Below are positions 53,482 through 61,955 of a stretch of 64,000 bases of DNA, one piece after another. Location of the stretch: positions 1 to 64,000 of the forward strand of contig JAZRUG010000017.1 of NCBI GenBank assembly GCA_045652425.1, read 5' to 3'. Under the pieces are notes generated by a model, which worked only from the letters and a program-made list of their open reading frames with translations, searched no databases and had not been told where the DNA came from. The DNA comes from RGIG1995 sp045652425. GTDB lineage: Bacteria > Bacillota > Clostridia > Oscillospirales > CAG-272. The translations under genes were made by a program, and so were the position numbers. Each line of letters starts with the position of its first letter. Positions within the stretch are counted from its first letter, which is position 1.

Positions 53482-54270
53482 ATGGGTAAAATAAACGACC
53501 TTGATATGTCAAAATGGAAGGAAATTAATGATGTATGGTTAGATAGTCTTTGGATAATCCCACAAAGAGATAATTCCGGAGCTCATGATGGTCATTATCA
53601 TGGAAATTTTGTTCCTCAAATACCGCATCAGCTTTTGACACGATACACGAAAGCTGGAGATTTTGTTTTAGACCCTTTTGCCGGAAGCGGAACCACCTTG
53701 ATAGAAGCTCAACGGATGGGTAGAAATTCTATAGGTATCGAATTGCAACAAGATGTAGCTATGGAGGCTATTAAAAGAATTCACTCAGAACAAAGAGAAG
53801 GAATTATAGCTGATACATTTGTGGATGATAGCAGAACCTTTGATACGAATAGAATATTAAGCACATACAATATTAAAAATGTGCAGTTTATAATTTATCA
53901 TCCTCCATATTGGGATATTATAAAATTTAGTGAAGACGGAAATGATTTATCTAATGCTAAAACCTTAGAGGCATTCATAGAAAATTTCCGATTAGTTGTG
54001 CGAAACACTTCGGCAATATTGGAGAAAGGAAGATATTGTGCCGTAGTAATCGGAGATAAGTATGCAAATAGCCAACTAGTTCCGCTGGGCTTCTACTGTA
54101 TGCAAGCAATGCAGCAAGAAGGGCTAACTCTTAAAGCCACGATTGTAAAGAATTTTGAAGAAACTAAGGGCAAAGCAAATCAAAAAGCCCTTTGGAGACA
54201 AAGAGCTTTGCAAAATGGTTTGTATCTATTTAAACACGAATATATTTTCTTATTCAAAAAGGAGAAGTGA
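53482..54270 (+). CDS. DNA methyltransferase, N6-adenine or N4-cytosine type
   Basis: 262 residues from the ATG at 53482 (a TTG at 53476 overlapping the HEPN stop is an alternative). Motif I DFVLDPFAGSGTTLIEAQRM comes early, then GIELQQDVAMEA, and motif IV is FIIYHPPYWDIIKFSED, where HPPYW replaces the usual D/S-PPY and favours N4-cytosine or N6-adenine beta-type chemistry. Last gene of the six-gene operon, ending inside the shared bidirectional terminator. Confidence 0.88.
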   Translation: MGKINDLDMSKWKEINDVWLDSLWIIPQRDNSGAHDGHYHGNFVPQIPHQLLTRYTKAGDFVLDPFAGSGTTLIEAQRMGRNSIGIELQQDVAMEAIKRIHSEQREGIIADTFVDDSRTFDTNRILSTYNIKNVQFIIYHPPYWDIIKFSEDGNDLSNAKTLEAFIENFRLVVRNTSAILEKGRYCAVVIGDKYANSQLVPLGFYCMQAMQQEGLTLKATIVKNFEETKGKANQKALWRQRALQNGLYLFKHEYIFLFKKEK

Positions 54271-54286
54271 AACACTTCTCCTTTTT
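54256..54286. terminator. bidirectional terminator shared by the convergent defence operons
   Basis: AAAAAGGAGAAGTG-AAA-CACTTCTCCTTTTT, a 14-bp perfect stem. It includes the stop codon of the plus-strand methylase and ends two bases before the stop of the minus-strand nuclease. Confidence 0.92.
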
Positions 54287-54287
54287 G

Positions 54288-55436
54288 CTATACTATAATT
54301 AATTTTGAATCAACTTCTTTGAAATGGAGTATTTTGTTTTGATAAAAATCTACGTTTTTTAAATTTAAAGCGCTCCAATCCTTGGAAAGAACTTTATTCT
54401 CTATATCATTTAACCTATCTTTTTTCAATTTACTTGCATTAAACAAACCATCTGATATTATTATTGGATAAACATTAACTTTTTTATTTTTGTTTAAATA
54501 AAATGGCAATATATAATCTTTTAGCCAAACTAAATAACCCTCAATTTGGTTTATAATACCGATAGAAACCCCTTCGTCTTTTAATTCAATTAAAGAAATA
54601 TCAACACTATTTTCATCTTCTTGAATTGTCATGACATCAATGCGATGTTCTCCAAAACTACACATTACCTCATTTCCAATCCATTTAATTTCTTTTTCAT
54701 TGGTTAAGATTTTTATGTAATCTGAACTTTTGAGTATCGTTACTGTAAGAAATTGTATATAATGTTCAAAAGCCTTGCCTTTTTTATACTTTTCCAACAT
54801 GTTCAACAACAAGTTTTCAGTAACGTCAATTTTTCTATCAGATGAATATTGATTAGTATTGTTGGTTTTTTCTATTTCCTGATTTTCTAGGTTGAAAGAA
54901 AAGTGTTCTCCATTCAATACGGTATTATCCCGTGAAATTCTTTTTAAAAACAAGTCATATTCCGCATCGGTAATCATAGTACAACCACGATTACCGCCGA
55001 GCTTTCTATAAATAAGAGACCAACACAATTGATTGGGTTTAGTAAGACCTTCTAACGAATCGAGATAATTGTATTCGCTTATTCCTTTTTGAAAAACCTT
55101 ATATGGTTTAATTAAAATTCTATATGTTAATTTTTTTTGAAGTTCTGAAAACAAATAATTGTCATCATCATTGGGGTCAACAAAGAAATCACTGACCGCT
55201 TCAAAAACACCGTAAAATTTAGAAATTCCGGTCACAAAAAAGATGATCTTATCTCCTTTTCTAATTCTAGCAAGGTCTACCATCATGCCAACCGATCGTT
55301 TCTCGTTTTGAGTATGTATTGTTATAGATGGATCAAAAATGAAATCAGTAGATACTTCTGAAGCACCTGTTCCTGCGAACATATTCTCCAAATGCACCTT
55401 AAAAGTATTTTGGTTGACAATAAAAACGTGTGCCAT
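54288..55436 (-). CDS. EVE-like domain / PD-(D/E)XK nuclease fusion
   Basis: 382 residues from the ATG at 55436, next to the HNH stop (TAAAATG). The first 165 residues (MAHVFIVNQNTFKVHLENMF...KGDKIIFFVTGISKFYGVFE) have the PUA/EVE/ASCH-like pattern that binds modified bases. The C-terminal half has a nuclease core: GEHRIDVMTIQEDEN (acidic residue) and ISLIELKDEG (E-L-K). Such fusions are candidate modification-dependent restriction enzymes. Assignment of both domains is by motif only. Confidence 0.75.
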   Translation of the reverse strand: MAHVFIVNQNTFKVHLENMFAGTGASEVSTDFIFDPSITIHTQNEKRSVGMMVDLARIRKGDKIIFFVTGISKFYGVFEAVSDFFVDPNDDDNYLFSELQKKLTYRILIKPYKVFQKGISEYNYLDSLEGLTKPNQLCWSLIYRKLGGNRGCTMITDAEYDLFLKRISRDNTVLNGEHFSFNLENQEIEKTNNTNQYSSDRKIDVTENLLLNMLEKYKKGKAFEHYIQFLTVTILKSSDYIKILTNEKEIKWIGNEVMCSFGEHRIDVMTIQEDENSVDISLIELKDEGVSIGIINQIEGYLVWLKDYILPFYLNKNKKVNVYPIIISDGLFNASKLKKDRLNDIENKVLSKDWSALNLKNVDFYQNKILHFKEVDSKLIIV

Positions 55437-55437
55437 T

Positions 55438-56049
55438 TTACTTCTTCTCCTCCAAATGACTTCTAAATTCAATTGGATCATACCAATAACAGCCCTCGCA
55501 CGCGTTTTCCTCATTGTTATGAGTTGGGCCACCTTTATAGTATGCCATTGGATAACCTAGTTGCCTTGCATCATAACGAATACCCGTTCTGCGGCATTCG
55601 ATGCAAAATTGACGCTTTGCGTCGTTTGCAGCTTTGCTTAATGGTTGAAAATCTTCGTATCTTTGATCTTCATTAAGCATTACTCGTCCTTCATTTTTCA
55701 TTCCGTTTTTATGATCGACTTCCGGGTTAGATGTTCCAAGAACCACACATCGTTGAGATTGCATTGCGCGTTTAATAGTAGGATCAATATAAGACGAATA
55801 CGGGTCACCTGTATTAAATCCGACAGTTCGTATTGCATCTGTTCTGTTGCCCGGAGTTATGCTTTTATCTCTTTCAACAATATACTTTCTGCCAAAAGAA
55901 CCATCATCTCTTGACCATCCAGCACCATTAAGTAGCTGCAATCCTTGATATTCACCTACAAATTCATCCACGCTAACCCATCTGCTACATCCGTTTTCAT
56001 CGATCTGAGCTAATTCTTCAAATAATTGTATTTTTGTCTTTCTTGGCAT
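55438..56049 (-). CDS. HNH-type restriction endonuclease
   Basis: 203 residues. NPEVDHKNGMKNE supplies the H-N part of a beta-beta-alpha metal site, with a following NDAKRQFCIECRRTG and a C-terminal ACEGCYWYDP giving four zinc-type cysteines. TAAGGAG precedes the start. It is the second gene of Xre-HNH-EVE/nuclease and lacks a cognate methylase in its own operon. I believe it to be a type II-like endonuclease; the recognition sequence is unknown. Confidence 0.82.
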   Translation of the reverse strand: MPRKTKIQLFEELAQIDENGCSRWVSVDEFVGEYQGLQLLNGAGWSRDDGSFGRKYIVERDKSITPGNRTDAIRTVGFNTGDPYSSYIDPTIKRAMQSQRCVVLGTSNPEVDHKNGMKNEGRVMLNEDQRYEDFQPLSKAANDAKRQFCIECRRTGIRYDARQLGYPMAYYKGGPTHNNEENACEGCYWYDPIEFRSHLEEKK

Positions 56050-56060
56050 TTTGAAACTCC

Positions 56061-56270
56061 TTATTCAAAAGTAAAAAATTCTGCTAAACTAACATTTAAT
56101 GCTGTTGCTAACTTTTCAATGTTTACAATAGATATATTGCGTTTACCTCTTTCAACACTGGTTATGTATGTCCTGTCAAGTTCGACAATGGCAGCCAATT
56201 CTTCTTGACTAACACCGAGTTTGTTGCGTAATTCTCTTATTCTTTTTCCAACAGTTTGTTTAATGTCCAT
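56061..56270 (-). CDS. Xre-family regulator (controller-like) of the minus-strand operon
   Basis: 69 residues from the ATG at 56270, after GAGGAGATATT. A Cro/CI-type domain (VGKRIRELRNKLGVSQEELA, AIVELDRTYITSVERGKRNI) fills the protein, typical of C proteins of restriction systems. It lies 11 bases ahead of the HNH gene. The 150 bases upstream hold its promoter region and no gene. Confidence 0.92.
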   Translation of the reverse strand: MDIKQTVGKRIRELRNKLGVSQEELAAIVELDRTYITSVERGKRNISIVNIEKLATALNVSLAEFFTFE

Positions 56271-56421
56271 AATATCTCCTCGCTTAGTGAGTATATATAA
56301 ATTATACAAAAAGGTGACTCATTTCACAACGGACTTTAAGTCACATAATGCTCTTGATGTCTTTTACAAAAATAAAAGCCGAACCTATCAATAGATAGAT
56401 TCAGCTAAATGTGTAAATAAA

Positions 56422-56462
56422 ATCTCGGCTAAAATGCGATTGGATGCGATTTTAGCCGAGAT
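56422..56462 (-). terminator. terminator of the tnpV gene group
   Basis: ATCTCGGCTAAAAT and its complement form a 14-bp stem around 13 bases, followed by TTTTATTT on the minus strand, six bases past the 51-residue gene. It insulates the transposon backbone genes from the cargo. Confidence 0.85.
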
Positions 56463-56468
56463 CTTTAC

Positions 56469-56624
56469 TTATTTAGTTTCGTTTGAGACATTTTGGCCTT
56501 CATCTGTTTTTAGCCATTCTTCATACTCACGTTGCCTTTCTTCGCTTTGAAAGAAGGCAATCATGTCTGGCATAATGACACGAACAAAAGAACGTATCGC
56601 TTCATCAGGAATGGTACAACTCAT
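56469..56624 (-). CDS. 51-residue transposon-backbone protein
   Basis: Reads MSCTIPDEAIRSFVRVIMPD, then an acidic, hydrophilic stretch to the stop. AGGAG lies 11 bases ahead, and the start overlaps the tnpV stop (ATGA). It is the third gene of a coupled set with the DUF6809-like gene and tnpV. I recall similar small proteins beside TnpV in Clostridia elements but no function. Confidence 0.75.
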   Translation of the reverse strand: MSCTIPDEAIRSFVRVIMPDMIAFFQSEERQREYEEWLKTDEGQNVSNETK

Positions 56625-56998
56625 ACGTAAATCAACTCCTTATATATAATTTCGTTGATTCTATCACGTATGTTATTCATTTTGCAAACCCATTCCATTT
56701 GATTATCTGCTTTGAGCTGCTCGGTGATGCTTTCGGCGGTTTTGTATTGTGAGATAGGTGTATCAAACATTTCTTCCGCTTGTTTGTTAATATCAGCGAG
56801 GTAGCGATTAAGTTTGCAGTCTAAAACCAACGAAGTATAGAAACCTTTACGGTGATGTTTGATATGCTCTAAATGCCGTTGTCCCCATACACCGATTTCG
56901 ACTTGTTCTTCATCGGGAGGTTTTAGGCAAGGGATGTAATAATCGCCTTGAAGTTCGTACCATAAACCATTGTTTTCATCGTAGATATATTTTTCCAT
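56621..56998 (-). CDS. tnpV: TnpV-like transposon protein
   Basis: 125 residues from the ATG at 56998, after AAGGAGG. The sequence (YIYDENNGLWYELQGDYYIP, IGVWGQRHLEHIKHHRKGFY-like centre, ADNQMEWVCKMNNIRDRINE) matches the TnpV family of Tn4451-type elements. The protein's role is unclear, but its presence with TnpX types the element. Confidence 0.9.
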   Translation of the reverse strand: MEKYIYDENNGLWYELQGDYYIPCLKPPDEEQVEIGVWGQRHLEHIKHHRKGFYTSLVLDCKLNRYLADINKQAEEMFDTPISQYKTAESITEQLKADNQMEWVCKMNNIRDRINEIIYKELIYV

Positions 56999-57000
56999 AA

Positions 57001-57303
57001 TCAAACCTCCTTCAGCAAATCTTTGAATGGTGCCTCATCGTTTACAAAAGTGTCGTATGTAAACTGCGCGCCAAGCCGAAATCCCATAATAAAACTATCG
57101 AGGTTTGATTCTCCGTTCATACCACTCCAAGCGTTACAAAACTCAAGGAACTTCTTTTTACTTTCACCGGTGAGGTTATCAGTTAGATAGTCCTCGTTTA
57201 GCATCAGAACTTCCATTTGCTTTTGGACGGTTATATTTTCTTTTGTGCTACGTGCCTGTGGATCTAAATTACCATAGTAAAATTCTTTAATAAACTTATA
57301 CAT
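57001..57303 (-). CDS. DUF6809-like small protein of the transposon
   Basis: 100 residues (MYKFIKEFYYGNLDPQARST..., with ESNLDSFIMGFRLGAQFTYD near the end). I recall this family as frequent in Clostridia mobile elements next to TnpV; no function is known to me. AAGGAGGACAATTAA precedes the start. First gene of the right-end backbone operon. Confidence 0.75.
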   Translation of the reverse strand: MYKFIKEFYYGNLDPQARSTKENITVQKQMEVLMLNEDYLTDNLTGESKKKFLEFCNAWSGMNGESNLDSFIMGFRLGAQFTYDTFVNDEAPFKDLLKEV

Positions 57304-57385
57304 TTAATTGTCCTCCTTAATTTTCAAGGAAAACACTATTTTCACGGATTAGGTAGAGCGAGAAAAGCGTGTGACTACCGGTATT

Positions 57386-58669
57386 TCAAATGTTATTTGT
57401 CAGGTTGGTTATGAACACTCGCACCACCAATAACGCAACTGTCGTTGCAATTATGACAGAAATAACGTTGTTAATCCCACCGAGAGATTCAATAGCAAAC
57501 ACACAAGCGGTTATGGGAATACGAGAGGTTGCCCCCAAAAAAGCAGTAATGCCAAGCACTACTATCAGAACATAGTGTTCAGCTCCCAGCCATTCCAAAG
57601 CAATCATAACCTCTGCGCAAAGAGAACCGATTATAGCACCAAAAGCAATAGTAGGAAGAAATAATCCGCCTGTTACTCCCGAGGTATTCGACAATATCAT
57701 TAAAACTGCACGAATTAAGAATACCAAAATCAGCATACCCCATGTGATTTCTGCTCGAAAAATCCTATCCGTCAATGAATGTCCGGTTCCGAGTACGTCT
57801 GCAAAAAAATAACCAATTACGGATATACATACAAACAATACGGGAATGACAACTTTTACTGATAATTTTTTTAGCAAGGTAGTCATAAATCCGTCAATAA
57901 AATGATATAGACGTGTAAAAAATATAGATCCTACGCCGCATACAAGCCCAAGCAATAAAGGAGCAAAAAACATTTTTGGAGGAATGGCGGCAATAACGGG
58001 AATATGAAACAAACTAACCGAACCGATACCAAGCGCTGCGAGAATATGTGCTGTAACTTGAGCTGATATAACCGAAAGAGAAACAACAGTCAGTAGTATA
58101 GGCGAAAACTTCTTATGGAGCTCTTCCATAGAGAAGATGATAGCGGTTATGGGAGATGATGTTGCAATTGAAAAACCGGCCGAAGCCCCGCCGGTCATAA
58201 TATATCGGCGCCACCCTCTGTATTTTTTCGTACTGAAACAAGTTATAACACCATCACCAATTGCAGTTCCCATCTGAATACAGGGGCCTTCAGTACCGAG
58301 AGGAACACCGCAAAGAAAAGTTAGTAAAGCAGAAAACGGCAATACAAAAACACTTGCATACCACCTAAAACTAACTATACCGCGAACAGCGGCAATTGAT
58401 GTAGGTAAACCGCCCCCTCTGCAGCTTTTAAAACGGGAAAGAATAAGACTTGCAACAAGCCCGACAGCACCGGCACTAACTATAAGCAACAGCAAATAAA
58501 ACGGGTTAGTATGTACTGTGCCGTATATTATGTTTGATAAATGAATAACAACCTCTGCCAATAATTTGAATATGGTAACAATAACTGCAGATAGCAAACC
58601 TACAGTTATTGAAAATACAAGACAAGGAAAAAGAATATTTTTAAAATGATTATATAGTCGGATATACAT
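57386..58669 (-). pseudogene. ClC chloride channel/antiporter, membrane part; 3' end replaced by transposon
   Basis: 427 residues from the ATG at 58669 (GGGAGATTACC ahead). All membrane helices are present, with the ClC signatures GGGLPTS, GTEGPCIQMG (gating glutamate) and GGLFLPTIAFGAIIG. The host sequence ends near LLVV; the last dozen codons (RVFITNLTNNI) come from the transposon end. The cytosolic tail is stranded at 46699-47040. The pore could still fold, so a tail-less active channel is possible. Confidence 0.88.
57404..57421. repeat. transposon right end, terminal inverted repeat
   Basis: GTTGGTTATGAACACTCG, exact complement of 47043-47060. It encodes the RVFITN residues of the truncated ClC frame. 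Confidence 0.9.
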
Positions 58670-58780
58670 GGTAATCTCCCTGACGATTAATAAAGGCAAC
58701 TCAAACAGATTGTTCAAAATTGATTATTGATTATAACACAATACAAGACATTTTTCAACATAAAAAAAGATTTTTACAGC

Positions 58781-58815
58781 AAAGAGGATACGAGTTTTTG
58801 ACTCATATCCTCTTT
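58781..58815 (-). terminator. intrinsic terminator after the Ldh-family dehydrogenase
   Basis: AAAGAGGATATGAGT-CAAAA-ACTCGTATCCTCTTT on the minus strand, five bases past the stop. Confidence 0.75.
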
Positions 58816-58819
58816 AAAT

Positions 58820-59941
58820 TTATTTCTCCCACGGGAATACGTATTGTGTAAGTTTCAGCTCGTCGCGGACTTGTGTTATTTCTTTTTGAACTGACTTATT
58901 TATCGGTACACCGTTCTTACGTGCAAGTCTTATTTCATATTCTTTTTCACCTGCGGTATATATCCTGTCAGCCCCGGGTGCTTTCTTTGCATTTCGCATA
59001 CTGCGGCTTATTTCACCCGCTTTTTTACGCGCAATGTCTTCGCCCAAGAAATGATCGGTATCTATCGCAATAAACCAATGTCCAAGACTGTAGTGGCGTT
59101 TGTTTCCATTTTCGTCTTTGCCACTTAACGCCTTTCCGTACGCGCCGTCTTGCAATATCGACGCCATAAATTCAACGGCAAGAGCAAAACCGTACCCCTT
59201 ATAGCCACCAAGCGATTCACCTATTCCGCCTAAAGTCGTAAGAGCCGCAGTCCCTCCGTTTATTCTTTTGAGTGCTTCACCTGCATCCCCCTCGACGGCA
59301 GTTCCGTCATCGGCTACTATAGTTCCTACGTGTACGTTTTCGCCGATTCGGTCATAGTACTCAATTTTTCCGTTTTGTGTTATTGAAGTTGCGCAGTCAA
59401 AGTTAAAATCAAAAGCCTCGTCGGTAGGTACACCTATAGTAAAGGGATTAGTCCCGAACATTCCCTCAACGCTGTTTGTAGGTGCAACAGTGGGACGCGC
59501 ATTAGTGCCGGTCATACCGATACATCCCGCCTTTGTAGCCATTGAAGAATAATATCCCGCAATACCGTAATGGCAAGAGTTACGTACGACTACCATACCC
59601 ATACCGTATTCTTTAGCCTTGGCAATAGCCATATTCATAGCCTTGTAACCAATCACTTGCCCCATACCGTGATGCCCGTCGATAACGGCGGTAGTAGGAG
59701 TTTCTTTTATTATTTCAATTTCCGTAACTGCATTTTGTATGCCTGCCTTGATTCTGTCAAGATATACGGGCTTAAAGCGGTTTACACCATGCGATTCGAT
59801 CCCCCTCTTGTCTGCCTCAAGAAGAACGTCAGCGCATATTTTTGCATCTTCATGCGGAATACCATATCCAACAAATACATCTATTACAAAGTTTGTAATG
59901 GTTTCCCAATCTACAATTTCAGTTATATTATTTTTCGCCAT
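58820..59941 (-). CDS. malate/L-lactate (Ldh2-type) dehydrogenase
   Basis: 373 residues of the NAD(P)-dependent Ldh_2 family (malate, ureidoglycolate, sulfolactate and related dehydrogenases), unrelated to classical LDH. Conserved stretches: ADKRGIESHGVNRF with the catalytic histidine, VRNSCHYGIAGYYS, TGTNARPTVAP, FGTNPFTIGVP and GGYKGYGFALAVE. The substrate cannot be told from the sequence. GGAGGTAGCAAACGA precedes the start. Single-gene unit. Confidence 0.92.
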   Translation of the reverse strand: MAKNNITEIVDWETITNFVIDVFVGYGIPHEDAKICADVLLEADKRGIESHGVNRFKPVYLDRIKAGIQNAVTEIEIIKETPTTAVIDGHHGMGQVIGYKAMNMAIAKAKEYGMGMVVVRNSCHYGIAGYYSSMATKAGCIGMTGTNARPTVAPTNSVEGMFGTNPFTIGVPTDEAFDFNFDCATSITQNGKIEYYDRIGENVHVGTIVADDGTAVEGDAGEALKRINGGTAALTTLGGIGESLGGYKGYGFALAVEFMASILQDGAYGKALSGKDENGNKRHYSLGHWFIAIDTDHFLGEDIARKKAGEISRSMRNAKKAPGADRIYTAGEKEYEIRLARKNGVPINKSVQKEITQVRDELKLTQYVFPWEK

Positions 59942-59994
59942 TCGTTTGCTACCTCCAAATTATTGTTAAAAAAACTTTTTCTTAAAGTCACTCA

Positions 59995-60615
59995 TCAAGA
60001 ATTTTTCATAATAATCGAGCCAACACATTCGCTTACGTGTTCGCACGCATCTGCACAAGCCTCAAAGCAATCAAAAATCTTGTACCAAGCAATTGCCGTC
60101 AATGCATCGGTTAACTTTTTTGTTATATTGTTCGTAGTCGAAAGGTAAAGCTTGTCACATTCTTCCTCTACGTCATTACAAGCAATGATAAGAGAACGCA
60201 TAATCTTAGATTTTTTGAAGTTTTCAAATTCATCCATAATCTGTACGAGCAACTCGCAACTTTTTACTAATTTTTTTGCAAATTCTATTGCAGCAGGTTC
60301 AATTTCCTGAACGTTAAAAATATAAAATTTCTGCAATATTTCTTCTATTGTATCAGAAACGTTATCAAGCTGTTGGCTGAGAATATCAAGGTCCTCGCGG
60401 TCAATAGGAGTAACAAAAGCCTTTGCAAGATTTTCATTCATTTCGTGTTTTTTTATGTCTGCCTGATGCTCAAAAGTATGCATTTTCTCAAGCATTTCAG
60501 AAATTCTTTCAGCATCATAATTTTCAAGACAATCAACAAGATAGTTTGCCGCACTTTTAGCAAGAACTGCACATTCCGAAAAGTTTGCAAAATAGAATTT
60601 ATCACCTTTAGCCAT
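59995..60615 (-). CDS. DUF47 (PhoU-like) phosphate transport accessory protein
   Basis: 206 residues, all helical, PhoU-like: HTFEHQADIKKHEMNENLAK with the metal-type E/D-H pattern, VTPIDREDLDILSQQLDNVS and CEHVSECV at the end. DUF47 proteins accompany Pit transporters and modulate them. It lies 29 bases after pit on the same strand. Confidence 0.94.
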   Translation of the reverse strand: MAKGDKFYFANFSECAVLAKSAANYLVDCLENYDAERISEMLEKMHTFEHQADIKKHEMNENLAKAFVTPIDREDLDILSQQLDNVSDTIEEILQKFYIFNVQEIEPAAIEFAKKLVKSCELLVQIMDEFENFKKSKIMRSLIIACNDVEEECDKLYLSTTNNITKKLTDALTAIAWYKIFDCFEACADACEHVSECVGSIIMKNS

Positions 60616-60644
60616 TGTTTTATTATCCTTTCTTTTTGTTATGT

Positions 60645-61697
60645 TCAGTTAAAAATATACAAAAACAGTTTCGTTACCAAAAAAGCAAGAATTCCGCATC
60701 CGGGGAACGTAAGTATCCACGTCATAACCATCTCTTTTACTACGCCAAAATTTATTGCCGAAATACGCTTAACGGCACCTACACCCATGATAGAGGTAGT
60801 TTTTACGTGAGTAGTAGAAACTGGCAACCCGAACACCGAACAGAAAACAAGGGAAAGTGAGGATGCAATGTCAGCGGAAAAACCTTGATATTTTTCAAGT
60901 TTTACCATATCCATACCGACCGACTTGATAATCTTTTTACCGCCCATAGCCGTTCCTGCCGCCATAATAAGCGAACAAACTATCATCAGCCACATTGGAA
61001 TTTCAAAAGAGGATGCGGCAACTCCGGTACCCTGCAATGTAAATACACAAAGCAAAATGATACCCATAAACTTCTGTCCGTCCTGCGCGCCATGCATAAA
61101 AGCCATCGCGGCCGCACCGACAATTTGCGCCCCTCTGAAAAACGGCTCTGTTTTAGGTCTGTTCACTTTGTAACAAATAACCGTTACAAATTTGCAGATA
61201 AGCCAAGCCAGTCCAAAGCCCAGCACTATAGAAATACCAATACCGTAAATTACCTTCAACCATTGAGTCCAAACGATAGCGCCCATACCGTTCAATGCCA
61301 TAGCTCCGCCTGTCAAACCTGCAATAAGAGCATGGCTCTCGCTTGTGGGAATACCGAATACCCAAGCAAGTGTAGCCCAAACAACGATAGCAAACATTGC
61401 CGCGCAAAGTACGATAATTATCGTGCGACCTTCGTTTTCACCGAAATTAACCATACTTGTAATAGTTACAGCTACCTCGTTACTGATTTTTGTCATAATG
61501 AATACACCGAGGAAGTTAAACAACGCCGCCATAAGTATTGCCGCCCTTGGAGGCATACATCTCGTTACGACACAGGTTGCAATAGCATTTGGAGCATCAG
61601 TCCAACCGTTGACAAGTATTACACCGAGTGTAAGCGTTACAGCAACGAATAATAGTGGATTCGCTGTCATTTGATTTAGAAATTCTAAAATCTCCAT
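60645..61697 (-). CDS. pit: Pit-family inorganic phosphate transporter
   Basis: 350 residues, about ten hydrophobic helices. The inverted-repeat signatures are VNGWTDAPNAIATCVVTRCM (GANDVAN-type) and SVFGLPVSTTHVKTTSIMG, with IPTSESHALIAGLTGGA between. It imports phosphate with H+ or Na+, or metal-phosphate. GAGGGGAGTCT precedes the start. First gene of pit-DUF47 and divergent from the M20 peptidase. Confidence 0.95.
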   Translation of the reverse strand: MEILEFLNQMTANPLLFVAVTLTLGVILVNGWTDAPNAIATCVVTRCMPPRAAILMAALFNFLGVFIMTKISNEVAVTITSMVNFGENEGRTIIIVLCAAMFAIVVWATLAWVFGIPTSESHALIAGLTGGAMALNGMGAIVWTQWLKVIYGIGISIVLGFGLAWLICKFVTVICYKVNRPKTEPFFRGAQIVGAAAMAFMHGAQDGQKFMGIILLCVFTLQGTGVAASSFEIPMWLMIVCSLIMAAGTAMGGKKIIKSVGMDMVKLEKYQGFSADIASSLSLVFCSVFGLPVSTTHVKTTSIMGVGAVKRISAINFGVVKEMVMTWILTFPGCGILAFLVTKLFLYIFN

Positions 61698-61879
61698 AGA
61701 CTCCCCTCTTTCACTTCACACGTCTAAATGTTTCTCGGTCTATACCCCAAAATTACTAAACTATTGTATCATAAAACCACAAAACTTTCAAGTGTTTTTA
61801 GTTGACTTCTCCAATTGGTATCAAAGTAAATACTGTTATTTCAAATAACTCACTCAAAAGTAATTATTCATCAAGCGTT

Positions 61880-61908
61880 GAAATGTTTTGAAAAATATGT
61901 TATTATAA
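61880..61908 (+). promoter_or_regulatory. promoter of the M20 peptidase gene
   Basis: TTGAAA, 17 bases, TATTAT (near 61880-61908), with the start codon about 50 bases on. Confidence 0.6.
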
Positions 61909-61955
61909 ATATATGTGTAAAAATCACCTATTATTTTTGTAAAATTGGAGCTTAT

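Larger units (their letters stand above)
47043..57421. mobile_element. ~10.4 kb Tn4451/TnpX-type mobilizable transposon carrying restriction/defence genes
   Basis: A large serine recombinase at the left end, TnpV and two small companion genes at the right end, 18-bp perfect terminal inverted repeats, and a disrupted host gene (ClC). Joining the two ends would give a palindrome around TCGA, as expected for a recombinase attachment site. The cargo, 49653-56270, is two convergent operons of nucleases, methylases, DUF262 and HEPN proteins. The exact crossover base is uncertain. Confidence 0.85.

Noticed and set aside
60885..61652. 255-codon plus-strand frame antisense to pit
   Set aside because: A shadow of the pit gene on the other strand, with no ribosome site or recognisable domain.
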